A program made the position numbers and the translations under genes. The notes beneath the pieces were generated by a model. That model saw only the letters and a program-made list of their open reading frames with translations, had not been told where the DNA came from and made no database searches. This document shows positions 1 to 6,565 of a stretch of 10,798 bases of DNA, one piece after another. The stretch comes from Atopobiaceae bacterium UBA7016 (lineage in GTDB: Bacteria > Actinomycetota > Coriobacteriia > Coriobacteriales > Atopobiaceae), in contig DJXA01000220.1 of NCBI GenBank assembly GCA_002449555.1, positions 1-10,798 on the forward strand, read 5' to 3'. Positions within the stretch are counted from its first letter, which is position 1. Each line of letters starts with the position of its first letter.

Positions 1-45
1 CCGAACCCTTGTTGCACGCCATCCTTGACCAATCTCTAGGAGCAG

Positions 46-76
46 GCCTCCGTCCTGAATGCCGGGGCCGGGGACG
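46..76 (-). repeat. Diverged half copy of the 7895-7969 hairpin element
   Basis: These 31 bases match the reverse complement of 7907-7937, part of the large inverted repeat upstream of the nifH-like gene, with 3 mismatches by hand alignment. The match covers most of the hairpin loop (13 identical bases, GCCTCCGTCCTGA) and more than half of one arm (12 identical bases, GGGCCGGGGACG). I cannot find the second arm in bases 1-45, so this copy is a half or degenerate element. It lies just past the stop codon of the gene that ends at 103. The rest of 1-102 shows no credible gene. I infer a dispersed genomic repeat, and a role in 3'-end formation is possible but unproven. Confidence 0.6.
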
Positions 77-102
77 AACCGAATCTGCGCTCGGAAGAAA
101 TC

Positions 103-1866
103 CTAGTCAGCTTTTGGCCCGTACACGATTCGAGAGCGGGCGGAGCCCTTCACCACGTCCTCGTACGGGATGCCCGCCTCGTCGGCAATGATGCGCATGA
201 CCGCGGGTAGGCAAAATGCCCCTTGGCAGCGCCCCATACCTGGCCGCACCCGCCGCTTCACCGCATCCACGGTGTACACCGGAAGCGGCGAGCGCAGCGC
301 ATCGACAATCTCGCCCTTGCTGATGGCCTCGCACCGGCACACGATGGTGCCGTAGTCAGGGTTCTCTTTGATGAGCTCTGCACGCTCCTCAAGCGAGAGC
401 TCCGCAAGCACGGGCGCCGCATGACGCACCGGGTCAAATGCCGCGTTGACCTGCACCTCATTGCTCTCAGACAGATACGACCGCACCCAGCGCGCGATGT
501 CCACCGCAATGGCCGGCGCCGCCGTCAAACCAGGAGACTGGATGCCCGCGGCCTCAAACACGTTGCGCGTTCGGATGCCCGGCCGCACCACGAAGTCCTC
601 CTCGTAGGTGGGGCTTCGCACGCCCGTAAAGTACGCGATGATGTCCGACGCCCTCAGCGCGGGCTGCACCTCCTGCTGGTTCGCAAGGATGCACTCCACC
701 GACGCACGGTCGGTGGAGGTGTCCTCGCGGTCTGGCGTCTCCTTGGCGTGAGGACCCACCAGCATGTTTCCGTCCACCGTGTGGATGAGCGCGATGCCCT
801 TGGTGTGCGACTTCGCACTTGCCACCGTCGCCTTGATGAACGAGAGCGGATCACCCGGAATCTCGTCCAGCTGGCTCGGCGTCAACGTGAAGGGAGTCTT
901 GCCCATGCTCGTTCGCACAAGCCCGCCCACCTTCTTGTCCATCACGATGTTGGTGCCCACGCGCGGGTGAATGGTAAAGGTGCGGTCGTCGGCCATCTGC
1001 GCGATGACGTCGGCGTAGACGCCCGCCGCGTTCACCACCGCTTTGGGATACACCGTCCCTCGGTTGGTCTTGACGGCTGTGACCAGCCCGTCCTCGACGG
1101 TCATGTCCAGCACCGCCGTATCTAGGCAGATGCGCGCGCCGTTCTGCACGGCGTTCTCGGCAAGGGCGATGGTCATGAGGTGCGGGCTCGTGATGCCCGC
1201 CGTCGCCATGAAGAGGCCGCCCACGCTCCAGTCGGGCACCGACGGCTCAATCTCGCGCAGCTTGTCGCGCAACATGACCTTGGTACCCACCACGCCCTTC
1301 TCCAGCGCTGTACGGTGCACATACTCCAGCGCAAGCATCTCAAGCCGCGTCCGCGCGAAGGTAACCTGGCCTTTGTTCTCGTACGGCACGTGCAGGTCAT
1401 GCGAGAGCTTGCGGTACATAGCGTTGCCGCGCACACAGTAGGCAAGCTTCTGCGAGCCCTTTGAGAAGTTGACGCCCACATGCACCACGCCGCCGTTTCG
1501 GCTGGACTGACCCGACGCCACGTCTGGGCCCTTCTCAACCAGCAGCACACTCAGCTGGTGGCGCCGCAGCTCACGCGCAATGGCGCAGCCCGTCACGCCG
1601 CCGCCAATAACGAGCACGTCACAGCAAGTACCGTCAAGCAAGTCATCCTCGACGGGCGGCAGGACCACCTCCTGCGTAAAGCCGCGCAAAACGATGTCGT
1701 TCAGCACGCCCAGGTAGCGCTCCTTGTCCACCGCAAGCTTGCCCGCCGCATAGATGGTGGCGTAGTCGTCCACCTCGCCCTCAAGCAGCACGCAGCCGTC
1801 CTTCTCGGACGCCGTGATGCGCGGATCAAGCTTGCGAAGCTCTTTCTGCAGACGCTCAAGCTTCAT
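103..1866 (-). CDS. GlpA-like FAD oxidoreductase with BON-like N-terminus and C-terminal BFD-type [2Fe-2S] domain
   Basis: This 587-residue protein resembles anaerobic glycerol-3-phosphate dehydrogenase GlpA and related flavoproteins, which oxidise a polyol phosphate and pass electrons on. Residues about 84-500 form the DAO/FAD domain, with the dinucleotide-binding motif GGGVTG at 88-93 and the motif SSRNGGVVHVG at 121-131. The C-terminal domain has Cys510, Cys512, Cys547 and Cys552 (CRC, then C-X4-C), the usual ligands of a BFD-like [2Fe-2S] cluster. Residues about 12-62 look like a BON fold (DGCVLLEGEVDD, then GVLNDI); this is an unusual addition ahead of the FAD domain. It is the last gene of a five-gene operon. 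Its ATG overlaps the upstream stop as ATGA and its own Shine-Dalgarno is weak, which suggests translational coupling. No signal peptide or membrane segment is visible, so it should be cytoplasmic. Substrate is unproven; glycerol-3-phosphate or a similar phosphate is likely. Confidence 0.85.
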   Translation of the reverse strand: MKLERLQKELRKLDPRITASEKDGCVLLEGEVDDYATIYAAGKLAVDKERYLGVLNDIVLRGFTQEVVLPPVEDDLLDGTCCDVLVIGGGVTGCAIARELRRHQLSVLLVEKGPDVASGQSSRNGGVVHVGVNFSKGSQKLAYCVRGNAMYRKLSHDLHVPYENKGQVTFARTRLEMLALEYVHRTALEKGVVGTKVMLRDKLREIEPSVPDWSVGGLFMATAGITSPHLMTIALAENAVQNGARICLDTAVLDMTVEDGLVTAVKTNRGTVYPKAVVNAAGVYADVIAQMADDRTFTIHPRVGTNIVMDKKVGGLVRTSMGKTPFTLTPSQLDEIPGDPLSFIKATVASAKSHTKGIALIHTVDGNMLVGPHAKETPDREDTSTDRASVECILANQQEVQPALRASDIIAYFTGVRSPTYEEDFVVRPGIRTRNVFEAAGIQSPGLTAAPAIAVDIARWVRSYLSESNEVQVNAAFDPVRHAAPVLAELSLEERAELIKENPDYGTIVCRCEAISKGEIVDALRSPLPVYTVDAVKRRVRPGMGRCQGAFCLPAVMRIIADEAGIPYEDVVKGSARSRIVYGPKAD

Positions 1867-2675
1867 GATGCGTAGGTCCCAATCAGTTCGCGAATCTTTG
1901 CCGTAAGGTACGGCCGCTCAAACTCGATGCCCCAGCTGCGGCGCACCATCAGGGCGAGCAGCCGGTACCGGTCGATCTCGGCCGCGGAGATAGGCGTCAG
2001 CTTTTGGTACTCCTTAAAGAACTGCTTGCCAATGAAGCCGCGCACCGCCGAGAACAGCAGACGCTGCGCCTTGCTCGCCTCTGGGAAGAGCTCCGCCTCT
2101 GAGAAGAGGAACTCCATCATGGCCACCTCCACCGCACGGTTTCCGCGCGCGGCCGTCATCCAGTCAATGACGGTGCACTCGCCCTGCGCGTCTACCAGCA
2201 CGTTTCCTGTGTGGAAGTCCAGATGCAGCACCCCGTCCTCGTCGGGAAGTGAGCGCAGGAAGGCCTCGGCGCGCGCCTTCTCGTCATCGGTCAGAAAGAC
2301 CATCGTCTCGTCCGCAAGCAGCTCGACGCACAGTTCGCGGATGTCATCCAGCTCGTGCGACGACTTTGACTGCACGCGCACGTGACAGCGCGCCAAGTCT
2401 TTGCCGCCCTTCAGCAGGTAGACAGGGTTCTTGCCCGGCATGTCGTTTTGCGAGACGCCGTCCACGAAGCTCATCACAAAGCCTGCGCGCCCGTCCTGCT
2501 CAACCATCTCATACACCTTGAGGGGCGTGCAGCCCAGCTCAGAGGCTATCTTGGTGTTGCGATACTCCTTTTCTGCGTACTCCTTGGGATAGTCCTCAAA
2601 GAAGAGCTTGAGTACCTTGCCCTCATCAACACGAAAGACCTCGGCAGACCTACCACGTGCAAACCGCTCAGACAT
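1863..2675 (-). CDS. APH-family (protein-kinase-like fold) small-molecule phosphotransferase
   Basis: This 270-residue protein has the layout of the aminoglycoside phosphotransferase/choline kinase superfamily. The N-lobe has a short glycine/serine-rich turn (ARGRSAEVFRV) and a candidate ATP-binding lysine, Lys23, in VLKLF. The catalytic loop is HLDFHTGN at 151-158, with His151, Asp153 and Asn158, and the metal-binding aspartate is Asp171 in VIDW. All core catalytic residues are therefore present. The family phosphorylates hydroxyl groups of sugars, amino sugars, choline or antibiotics. Inside an operon with an aldolase and GlpA/GlpB-type dehydrogenases, a sugar or polyol kinase feeding the aldolase is more likely than antibiotic resistance. 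Shine-Dalgarno GGGGGAAGG precedes the ATG at good spacing. The gene starts 12 bases after the upstream stop and overlaps the next gene by 4 bases. The exact substrate cannot be read from sequence. Confidence 0.75.
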   Translation of the reverse strand: MSERFARGRSAEVFRVDEGKVLKLFFEDYPKEYAEKEYRNTKIASELGCTPLKVYEMVEQDGRAGFVMSFVDGVSQNDMPGKNPVYLLKGGKDLARCHVRVQSKSSHELDDIRELCVELLADETMVFLTDDEKARAEAFLRSLPDEDGVLHLDFHTGNVLVDAQGECTVIDWMTAARGNRAVEVAMMEFLFSEAELFPEASKAQRLLFSAVRGFIGKQFFKEYQKLTPISAAEIDRYRLLALMVRRSWGIEFERPYLTAKIRELIGTYAS

Positions 2676-2687
2676 GATCCTTCCCCC

Positions 2688-3944
2688 TTAGGACCGCTGT
2701 TCCCCTGCTATCGACACCCACACGTCATCGCCCATTCCGCTCACATCAACGGTCATGCGGATTGCCTCGGCTGGCCGAACGGCAGCCAGCCGCCGCTTCT
2801 GCAGCACCTCTCCTTCGCTCACAAACAGCACCTCGGCCTTGCGGTACGCCGCGTCGCTGCGCAGGTAGAAGGAGACTTCATGCACGTCCGCCTCGAGGTC
2901 GATGAGCTGCGGGGCGCACGAGGCAACACCAGAGCCCATGCGCACCTGCGCAAGGGTTCGGTGCTGGCCGCGCAGCGCCACACGAGCGGCCTCCGCGCCG
3001 GCACGCATGCCCTGCTCACTCACGTAGTCAACCAGGTCGTTCACCAAAAGGCAGTTGCCCGCCGCAAAGATGCCGTCCACCTCGCTCTGCAGGCTCTGGT
3101 CGACAATCGGCCCGTGCGTCACGGGGCTCAGCGGTACGCCCAAGCGCTCTGCCAGCTCGTTTTCTGGGATGAGCCCTACCGAGAGCAACAGCGTGTCGCA
3201 TTCCACCAGGCGCTCGGTTCCCGCAATGGGACGCATGTGCTCGTCCACGTCGCAGATCTCCACCGCCTCCAGGCGATCCCTGCCCAGCGTGCGCGTCACC
3301 GTGGTTGAGAGAAACAGCGGTATACCGAAGTCGTTGAGGCACTGCGCGATGTTGCGAGGCAAGCCGCTAGGCTGGGACTTTGCCTCGTAAACGCCCACCA
3401 CCTCGGCCCCCTCGAGCGTCAGACGGCGCGCCATGATAAGGCCGATGTCGCCGCTGCCCAAGATGACCACGCGCCGCGCTGGTTGCATGCCCTGCAGGTT
3501 GACGAGGTTCTGCGCGCACCCCGCGGTAAACACGCCAGCCGGTCGGTCTCCGTGAATGAGCACCTGACGTGCGGTTCGCTCGCGACAACCGGTTGCCAGC
3601 ACGAGCGCCTTGGCCGTCACTCGCCAGACGCCCTGCGCATTGGTGAGCGTCAGGGTACAGCGGCCGTCGCTGCGCTGCGCGTCGAGCACAAACGTGCCCA
3701 CCGACACGTCAATGCCCAGCGCACGCACCGTCTCTGCGTCTCGCGCAGCGTACTCGGGGCCGGCAAGTGCCTCGCCATAGCGCTCCAAGCCAAAGCCGTC
3801 GTGCACGCACTGCTTGAGAATGCCGCCCAGCTGAGCCTCGCGCTCAACAATGAGGACCTGCGCGCCACCCGCGTGCGCGGCTATGGCCGCGGCAAGCCCC
3901 GCGGGGCCACCACCAATAATCAGCACGTCATAGGTGTCGTTCAT
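2688..3944 (-). CDS. FAD/NAD(P)-dependent oxidoreductase (GlpB/HcnB-like partner flavoprotein)
   Basis: This 418-residue two-dinucleotide-binding flavoprotein has the FAD-binding motif GGGPAG at 11-16, the ATG-containing motif VLATGCRERT near 115-124, the NAD(P)-binding motif GSGDIG at 163-168, and the FAD-closing motif GIFAAGNC at 291-298. These define the pyridine nucleotide-disulfide reductase superfamily without a redox-active CXXC. In many anaerobes such a protein is encoded beside a GlpA-like protein with a [2Fe-2S] tail, and the pair probably links polyol-phosphate oxidation to NAD(P) or another carrier. The last 85 or so residues, after the FAD domain, are less typical and may contact the partner. 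The ATG overlaps the stop of the class II aldolase gene as ATGA, with a GGGAGGTG Shine-Dalgarno inside that gene. A separate DUF1667 gene, which often completes such clusters, is not seen here. Enzyme class is clear; substrate is not. Confidence 0.85.
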   Translation of the reverse strand: MNDTYDVLIIGGGPAGLAAAIAAHAGGAQVLIVEREAQLGGILKQCVHDGFGLERYGEALAGPEYAARDAETVRALGIDVSVGTFVLDAQRSDGRCTLTLTNAQGVWRVTAKALVLATGCRERTARQVLIHGDRPAGVFTAGCAQNLVNLQGMQPARRVVILGSGDIGLIMARRLTLEGAEVVGVYEAKSQPSGLPRNIAQCLNDFGIPLFLSTTVTRTLGRDRLEAVEICDVDEHMRPIAGTERLVECDTLLLSVGLIPENELAERLGVPLSPVTHGPIVDQSLQSEVDGIFAAGNCLLVNDLVDYVSEQGMRAGAEAARVALRGQHRTLAQVRMGSGVASCAPQLIDLEADVHEVSFYLRSDAAYRKAEVLFVSEGEVLQKRRLAAVRPAEAIRMTVDVSGMGDDVWVSIAGEQRS

Positions 3945-4477
3945 GCCTCCAACACCTCCCCGGCTACGCGCTCGGCCTCAAGCGCCTGCGCAAATGCCTG
4001 CTCAAGCGTCTCGGCACCGGTCACGAAGCCGTGGTTGGCCATGAGGCAGCCGTCGAAGGCGCGCATCACGTTGCTCACGTTTTTGGCCAAGGCGGCAGAG
4101 CCGCTTACGGCGTAGGGCGCACAGGGATACCAGACCTCGTCCGTGCGCAGGTCAACGTGGCAGGCGGCAAACACCGCGCAGTTAGCCGAGTGCGTGTGGA
4201 CAATCGCCCAGATGTCGGGGCGGTTCTGGTAGATGGCACGATGCATGCGGCGCTCGCTTGAGGGATGCAGGCCCTTCTCATAGCTGCCGTCCACCACCGA
4301 GACGAGCACCACATCCTCGGGCTTCGTGTGGAAGTAGTCGACACCCGAGGGACTGATGAGGAAGTGGTCGTCATCCACGCGCAAAGAGACGTTTCCCCAG
4401 GTTGCCTGTATCAGCCGGTGTTGCACCAGCAGCTGGCCGTAGCGAATCACCTCGGCGCGCTCGTCAGCGTAGTCCAT
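3941..4477 (-). CDS. Zinc-dependent class II aldolase (fuculose-phosphate aldolase type)
   Basis: This 178-residue protein is a class II aldolase/adducin-fold enzyme, which cleaves a ketose 1-phosphate to DHAP and an aldehyde or runs the reverse condensation. It carries the family signatures in order: GNVS at 28-31, SPSG at 42-45, PSSE with candidate acid/base Glu75, the zinc-binding HTHS with His94 and His96, and ANHG with His149 as third zinc ligand. This set matches L-fuculose-1-phosphate aldolase (Glu73, His92, His94, His155), so the enzyme should be active. I place the start at 4477: the ATG has a strong GGGAGG Shine-Dalgarno 6 bases upstream and the protein begins with the family N-terminus. 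A longer in-frame reading to 4627 would only add residues overlapping the upstream gene. It overlaps that gene by 14 bases and the next by 4. The aldehyde product is unknown; fuculose, rhamnulose, ribulose or 5-deoxyribulose phosphates are candidates. Confidence 0.85.
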   Translation of the reverse strand: MDYADERAEVIRYGQLLVQHRLIQATWGNVSLRVDDDHFLISPSGVDYFHTKPEDVVLVSVVDGSYEKGLHPSSERRMHRAIYQNRPDIWAIVHTHSANCAVFAACHVDLRTDEVWYPCAPYAVSGSAALAKNVSNVMRAFDGCLMANHGFVTGAETLEQAFAQALEAERVAGEVLEA

Positions 4478-5066
4478 CGTTCGCCTCCCTCTCGTGCTTT
4501 GAGTAGGACGCGAGGTACACGGCGTGCTCCGCCGCGCAGAGCGCGGGGTTGAGGTAGTGCAGCTGGCCAATCTTGGGAGCCAAGAGCTCTGCGCGACAGG
4601 CCTTCTCAACCAAGATTGCAGCCGCAACCACCTCGGCAGGGAAACGGCCCGTCACCAGAAAGCCCTGGTCTTTGATGAGGTAGGCACCTGCAGGACCATG
4701 GGGAACCTTAACGCACGGTACCCGCGCACCAAAGAGCTGCGCCATGTCGTCCAAGGAGGCTCGTAGGGCCTCACCCCTCTGCGCAAACTCGCGCGTGCAG
4801 GGCCCCGCGCTAAAGACTGCACATGGCGTCTTGATGTTCTTAAACAAAGGCGAGGTCACAAAGTTACCCTGGGCATCAAGGATGATTCTGTTCTCTCCGC
4901 TGGCGAGCATGATAAGCGTATCGTCATCAAGCAGGCCCTGCTCCTTCAGCGCATCGCGCAGCGCCTCAAATGCCTCCATGAGCGGCAACGGCCTCGTATC
5001 AGGCAACGGCTCGTCTTTGCGGAGCCTTTCGAACGTAGAGAGCAGCACGGCAGGGACGTCAACCAT
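4464..5066 (-). CDS. Degenerate class II aldolase-like protein, first gene of the operon
   Basis: I recognise the 200-residue product only through its C-terminal half. Residues about 117-172 (VPHGPAGAYLIKDQGFLVTG, then an AEVVAAAILVEKAC helix) resemble the end of class II aldolase/adducin domains, where a histidine-glycine loop is followed by a helix ending in LLAPKIG. The first part lacks the GNVS, SPSG and HXH zinc motifs, so it is probably not an active aldolase. Because it precedes and overlaps a complete aldolase gene by 14 bases, a non-catalytic partner or regulatory subunit is a reasonable inference. I chose the ATG at 5066, which has a GGGGTGA Shine-Dalgarno. A TTG at 5081 would add five residues but has no ribosome binding site. 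The gene is the operon's first and faces a divergent promoter region. Confidence 0.65.
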   Translation of the reverse strand: MVDVPAVLLSTFERLRKDEPLPDTRPLPLMEAFEALRDALKEQGLLDDDTLIMLASGENRIILDAQGNFVTSPLFKNIKTPCAVFSAGPCTREFAQRGEALRASLDDMAQLFGARVPCVKVPHGPAGAYLIKDQGFLVTGRFPAEVVAAAILVEKACRAELLAPKIGQLHYLNPALCAAEHAVYLASYSKHEREANDGLR

Positions 5067-5101
5067 GGCATCACCCCGCAATCGTCAGGAGGGTTTTGCC
5101 C

Positions 5102-5107
5102 ATTATG
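5102..5107 (-). promoter_or_regulatory. Candidate -10 box for the aldolase/oxidoreductase operon
   Basis: On the minus strand the hexamer reads CATAAT, one base from the TATAAT consensus, and lies 35 bases upstream of the ATG at 5066. A -35 box at 17-base spacing is poor (TTCCAT). This is the best-placed promoter element for the five-gene operon, but the call rests on one hexamer. Confidence 0.35.
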
Positions 5108-5151
5108 CGTCCCGCGACTACAAGATGGAACAACCCCCAAGCCGAACGGAG

Positions 5152-5192
5152 CCCGAGTGACCGAAAGGGGTAGCCCCCAACGGTCACTCGGG
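5152..5192. repeat. Perfect 12-bp inverted repeat in the divergent promoter region
   Basis: The arm CCCGAGTGACCG (5152-5163) is followed by a 17-base spacer and its exact reverse complement CGGTCACTCGGG (5181-5192). The spacer contains a smaller GGGG-TAG-CCCC palindrome. It lies between the divergent operon (ATG 5066) and TM1266-family gene (ATG 5246), just upstream of the likely -10 of the latter. Corresponding arm positions are 29 bases apart, close to three helical turns. No U-tract follows on either strand, so an operator for a dimeric regulator is more likely than a terminator. I do not recognise the binding protein. Confidence 0.6.
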
Positions 5193-5203
5193 ATGTAGGC
5201 GAG

Positions 5204-5209
5204 TACAAT
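5204..5209 (+). promoter_or_regulatory. Candidate -10 box for the TM1266-family gene
   Basis: TACAAT, one mismatch from consensus, lies 36 bases upstream of the start codon at 5246. The -35 region at 17-base spacing falls in the right arm of the 5152-5192 inverted repeat (CGGTCA), so a protein bound there could block or assist RNA polymerase. The -35 match is weak. Confidence 0.4.
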
Positions 5210-5245
5210 CAAGGCGTCACCAGCACAAGCAGAGGGGAGCACGCC

Positions 5246-5503
5246 ATGGAGACGCGCGTCGCAGTCATCGGAATCATCGTCGAAGAGGCCGAGTCGGTCG
5301 AGAGCCTCAACGCCATCCTGCATGAGTACGGCAGCTATATCATCGGCCGCATGGGCGTGCCCTACCGCGCCAAGGGCATCAACGTGATCAGCGTTGCCAT
5401 CGACGCCCCGGGCGACATCATCTCGGCCCTCGCCGGCAAGGTGGGTAACCTCCCCGGCGTCAGCGCCAAGACGGCCTACTCAAACGTCATCACGGCTGAG
5501 TAG
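5246..5503 (+). CDS. TM1266-family putative regulator of iron-only hydrogenase systems
   Basis: This 85-residue protein matches the TM1266 family in length and pattern: an ACT/NikR-C-like ferredoxin fold with N-terminal strand RVAVIGIIVEE, then VESLNAILHEYGSYIIGRMGVPY, INVISVAIDAP, and a C-terminal LPGVSAKTAYS segment. It has no DNA-binding domain of its own, so it may sense a ligand or act through a partner. Family members are habitually encoded beside HydE, HydF, HydG or [FeFe] hydrogenases, and that holds here, with hydE 12 bases away in convergent orientation. The ATG is preceded by AGGGGAG at good spacing. Its own promoter region carries the 5152-5192 inverted repeat. The 12 bases between its stop and that of hydE hold no hairpin, so the two transcripts probably overlap at their 3' ends. 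Family assignment is firm; molecular function is not established. Confidence 0.85.
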   Translation: METRVAVIGIIVEEAESVESLNAILHEYGSYIIGRMGVPYRAKGINVISVAIDAPGDIISALAGKVGNLPGVSAKTAYSNVITAE

Positions 5504-5515
5504 GCATCAGCTCGC

Positions 5516-6565
5516 TTACGACCGAAAATCTCCGCGGTCTACGACCAGGTTGTAGCCGATGAGGTTCATGCGCAGGCCAAGGCAGCCACGGCACTGGGCA
5601 GATTCCTCGCCGGTGCAGATCTTGTTGTCGTAGAGCTCATACTGCTTGCGCACGGCCACCGGCGACAGGTTGGGCATGACCACATTTGCGCCGGCCAGCA
5701 TGCCCTTCTCACGGCCGCGCGGGTCAATCGTCCCCAAAGCCGTGGTCGCGGGCAAGAGTACGTGCGGATGGATCAGACGGATAATGCTCAACAGGTAGAG
5801 CGTCAGCTCCAGCGTCCCGGCCGGCTCGTGGGCAAACGGCGTGTCGTGGTGCGGGATGAAGGGGCCGATGCCACACATCTCGGGCTTGAAGCGCTCCACA
5901 AAGCGCATCTCCTTGACGAGGTGCTCCGTGGTCTGGAAGGGCGACCCCACCATGAAGCCCGCACCCACCTGATAGCCAATGGCGCGCAGGTCACATAGGC
6001 ACTGCATGCGGTGCTCCCAGCTCATCTCTGCCGGATGCAAGCGTGCGTAATGCTTCGGGTCTGCCGTCTCGTGACGCAGCAGATAGCGATCGGCACCCGC
6101 GTCATACAGGCGCTGGTAGCTTTCGTAGCTGCGCTCGCCCATGGAAAGGGTCACCGCCGTGTCAGGGCAGGCGTCCTTGATGCGCGAGACGATGCCGCCC
6201 AGCACCTCGTCGGTGTAGTAGGCGTCCTCGCCACCCTGCAGCACGATAGTGCGAAAGCCCAGTTCATAGCCCTCGCGCGCACACGCCACGATAACGTCGG
6301 GCTCAAGGCGGTAGCGCTTCACGTTGTGGTTTGAGCGCCTAATGCCGCAGTAGATGCAGTCGTTCTTGCAAATGTTGCTGATCTCTATGAGGCCGCGCGT
6401 GAAGACCGCGGTGCCATAGATGGGCTGACGGGCCTCCACAGCACGCTGGGCAAGGAGCTCCGCCGCCTCGGGCGTGCGGTACTCGATGAGATCGAAGTAC
6501 TCGTCATCGGTAAGCGTATGCTCTGCCGCAAGCTTCTCAACCAGCTCTCTCAGGTGGCTATCCAC
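5516..6565 (-). CDS. hydE: [FeFe] hydrogenase H-cluster maturase HydE (radical SAM)
   Basis: HydE is one of three maturases that build the 2Fe subcluster of the H-cluster; it acts on an iron-cysteine complex supplied by HydG and helps form the bridging dithiolate. The 349-residue length is typical. The radical SAM motif CX3CX2C is Cys66, Cys70 and Cys73 (CKNDCIYC). The C-terminal segment has Cys317, Cys325 and Cys328, with the same CX7CX2C spacing as the accessory cluster site of Thermotoga maritima HydE (Cys311, Cys319, Cys322). That accessory site is absent from many HydE proteins and also separates it from the related biotin synthase family. The GTG start at 6565 overlaps the end of hydF by 8 bases and has CAGGTGAG upstream, so the genes are co-transcribed and probably coupled. 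hydG is not within the window. Confidence 0.93.
   Translation of the reverse strand: MDSHLRELVEKLAAEHTLTDDEYFDLIEYRTPEAAELLAQRAVEARQPIYGTAVFTRGLIEISNICKNDCIYCGIRRSNHNVKRYRLEPDVIVACAREGYELGFRTIVLQGGEDAYYTDEVLGGIVSRIKDACPDTAVTLSMGERSYESYQRLYDAGADRYLLRHETADPKHYARLHPAEMSWEHRMQCLCDLRAIGYQVGAGFMVGSPFQTTEHLVKEMRFVERFKPEMCGIGPFIPHHDTPFAHEPAGTLELTLYLLSIIRLIHPHVLLPATTALGTIDPRGREKGMLAGANVVMPNLSPVAVRKQYELYDNKICTGEESAQCRGCLGLRMNLIGYNLVVDRGDFRS

Noticed and set aside
223..1125. Open frame of 300 codons on the plus strand opposite the GlpA-like gene
   Set aside because: Same shadow character (His/Arg-rich) and no ribosome binding site; the minus-strand gene is certain.
1863..2675. Aminoglycoside resistance gene
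   Set aside because: The APH fold is shared by many metabolic kinases; operon context points to sugar or polyol metabolism and no resistance-type mobile context is visible.
4478..4627. Longer N-terminus for the class II aldolase
   Set aside because: The added segment is an out-of-frame reading of the upstream gene, Arg/Ser-rich, while the ATG at 4477 has a strong ribosome binding site.
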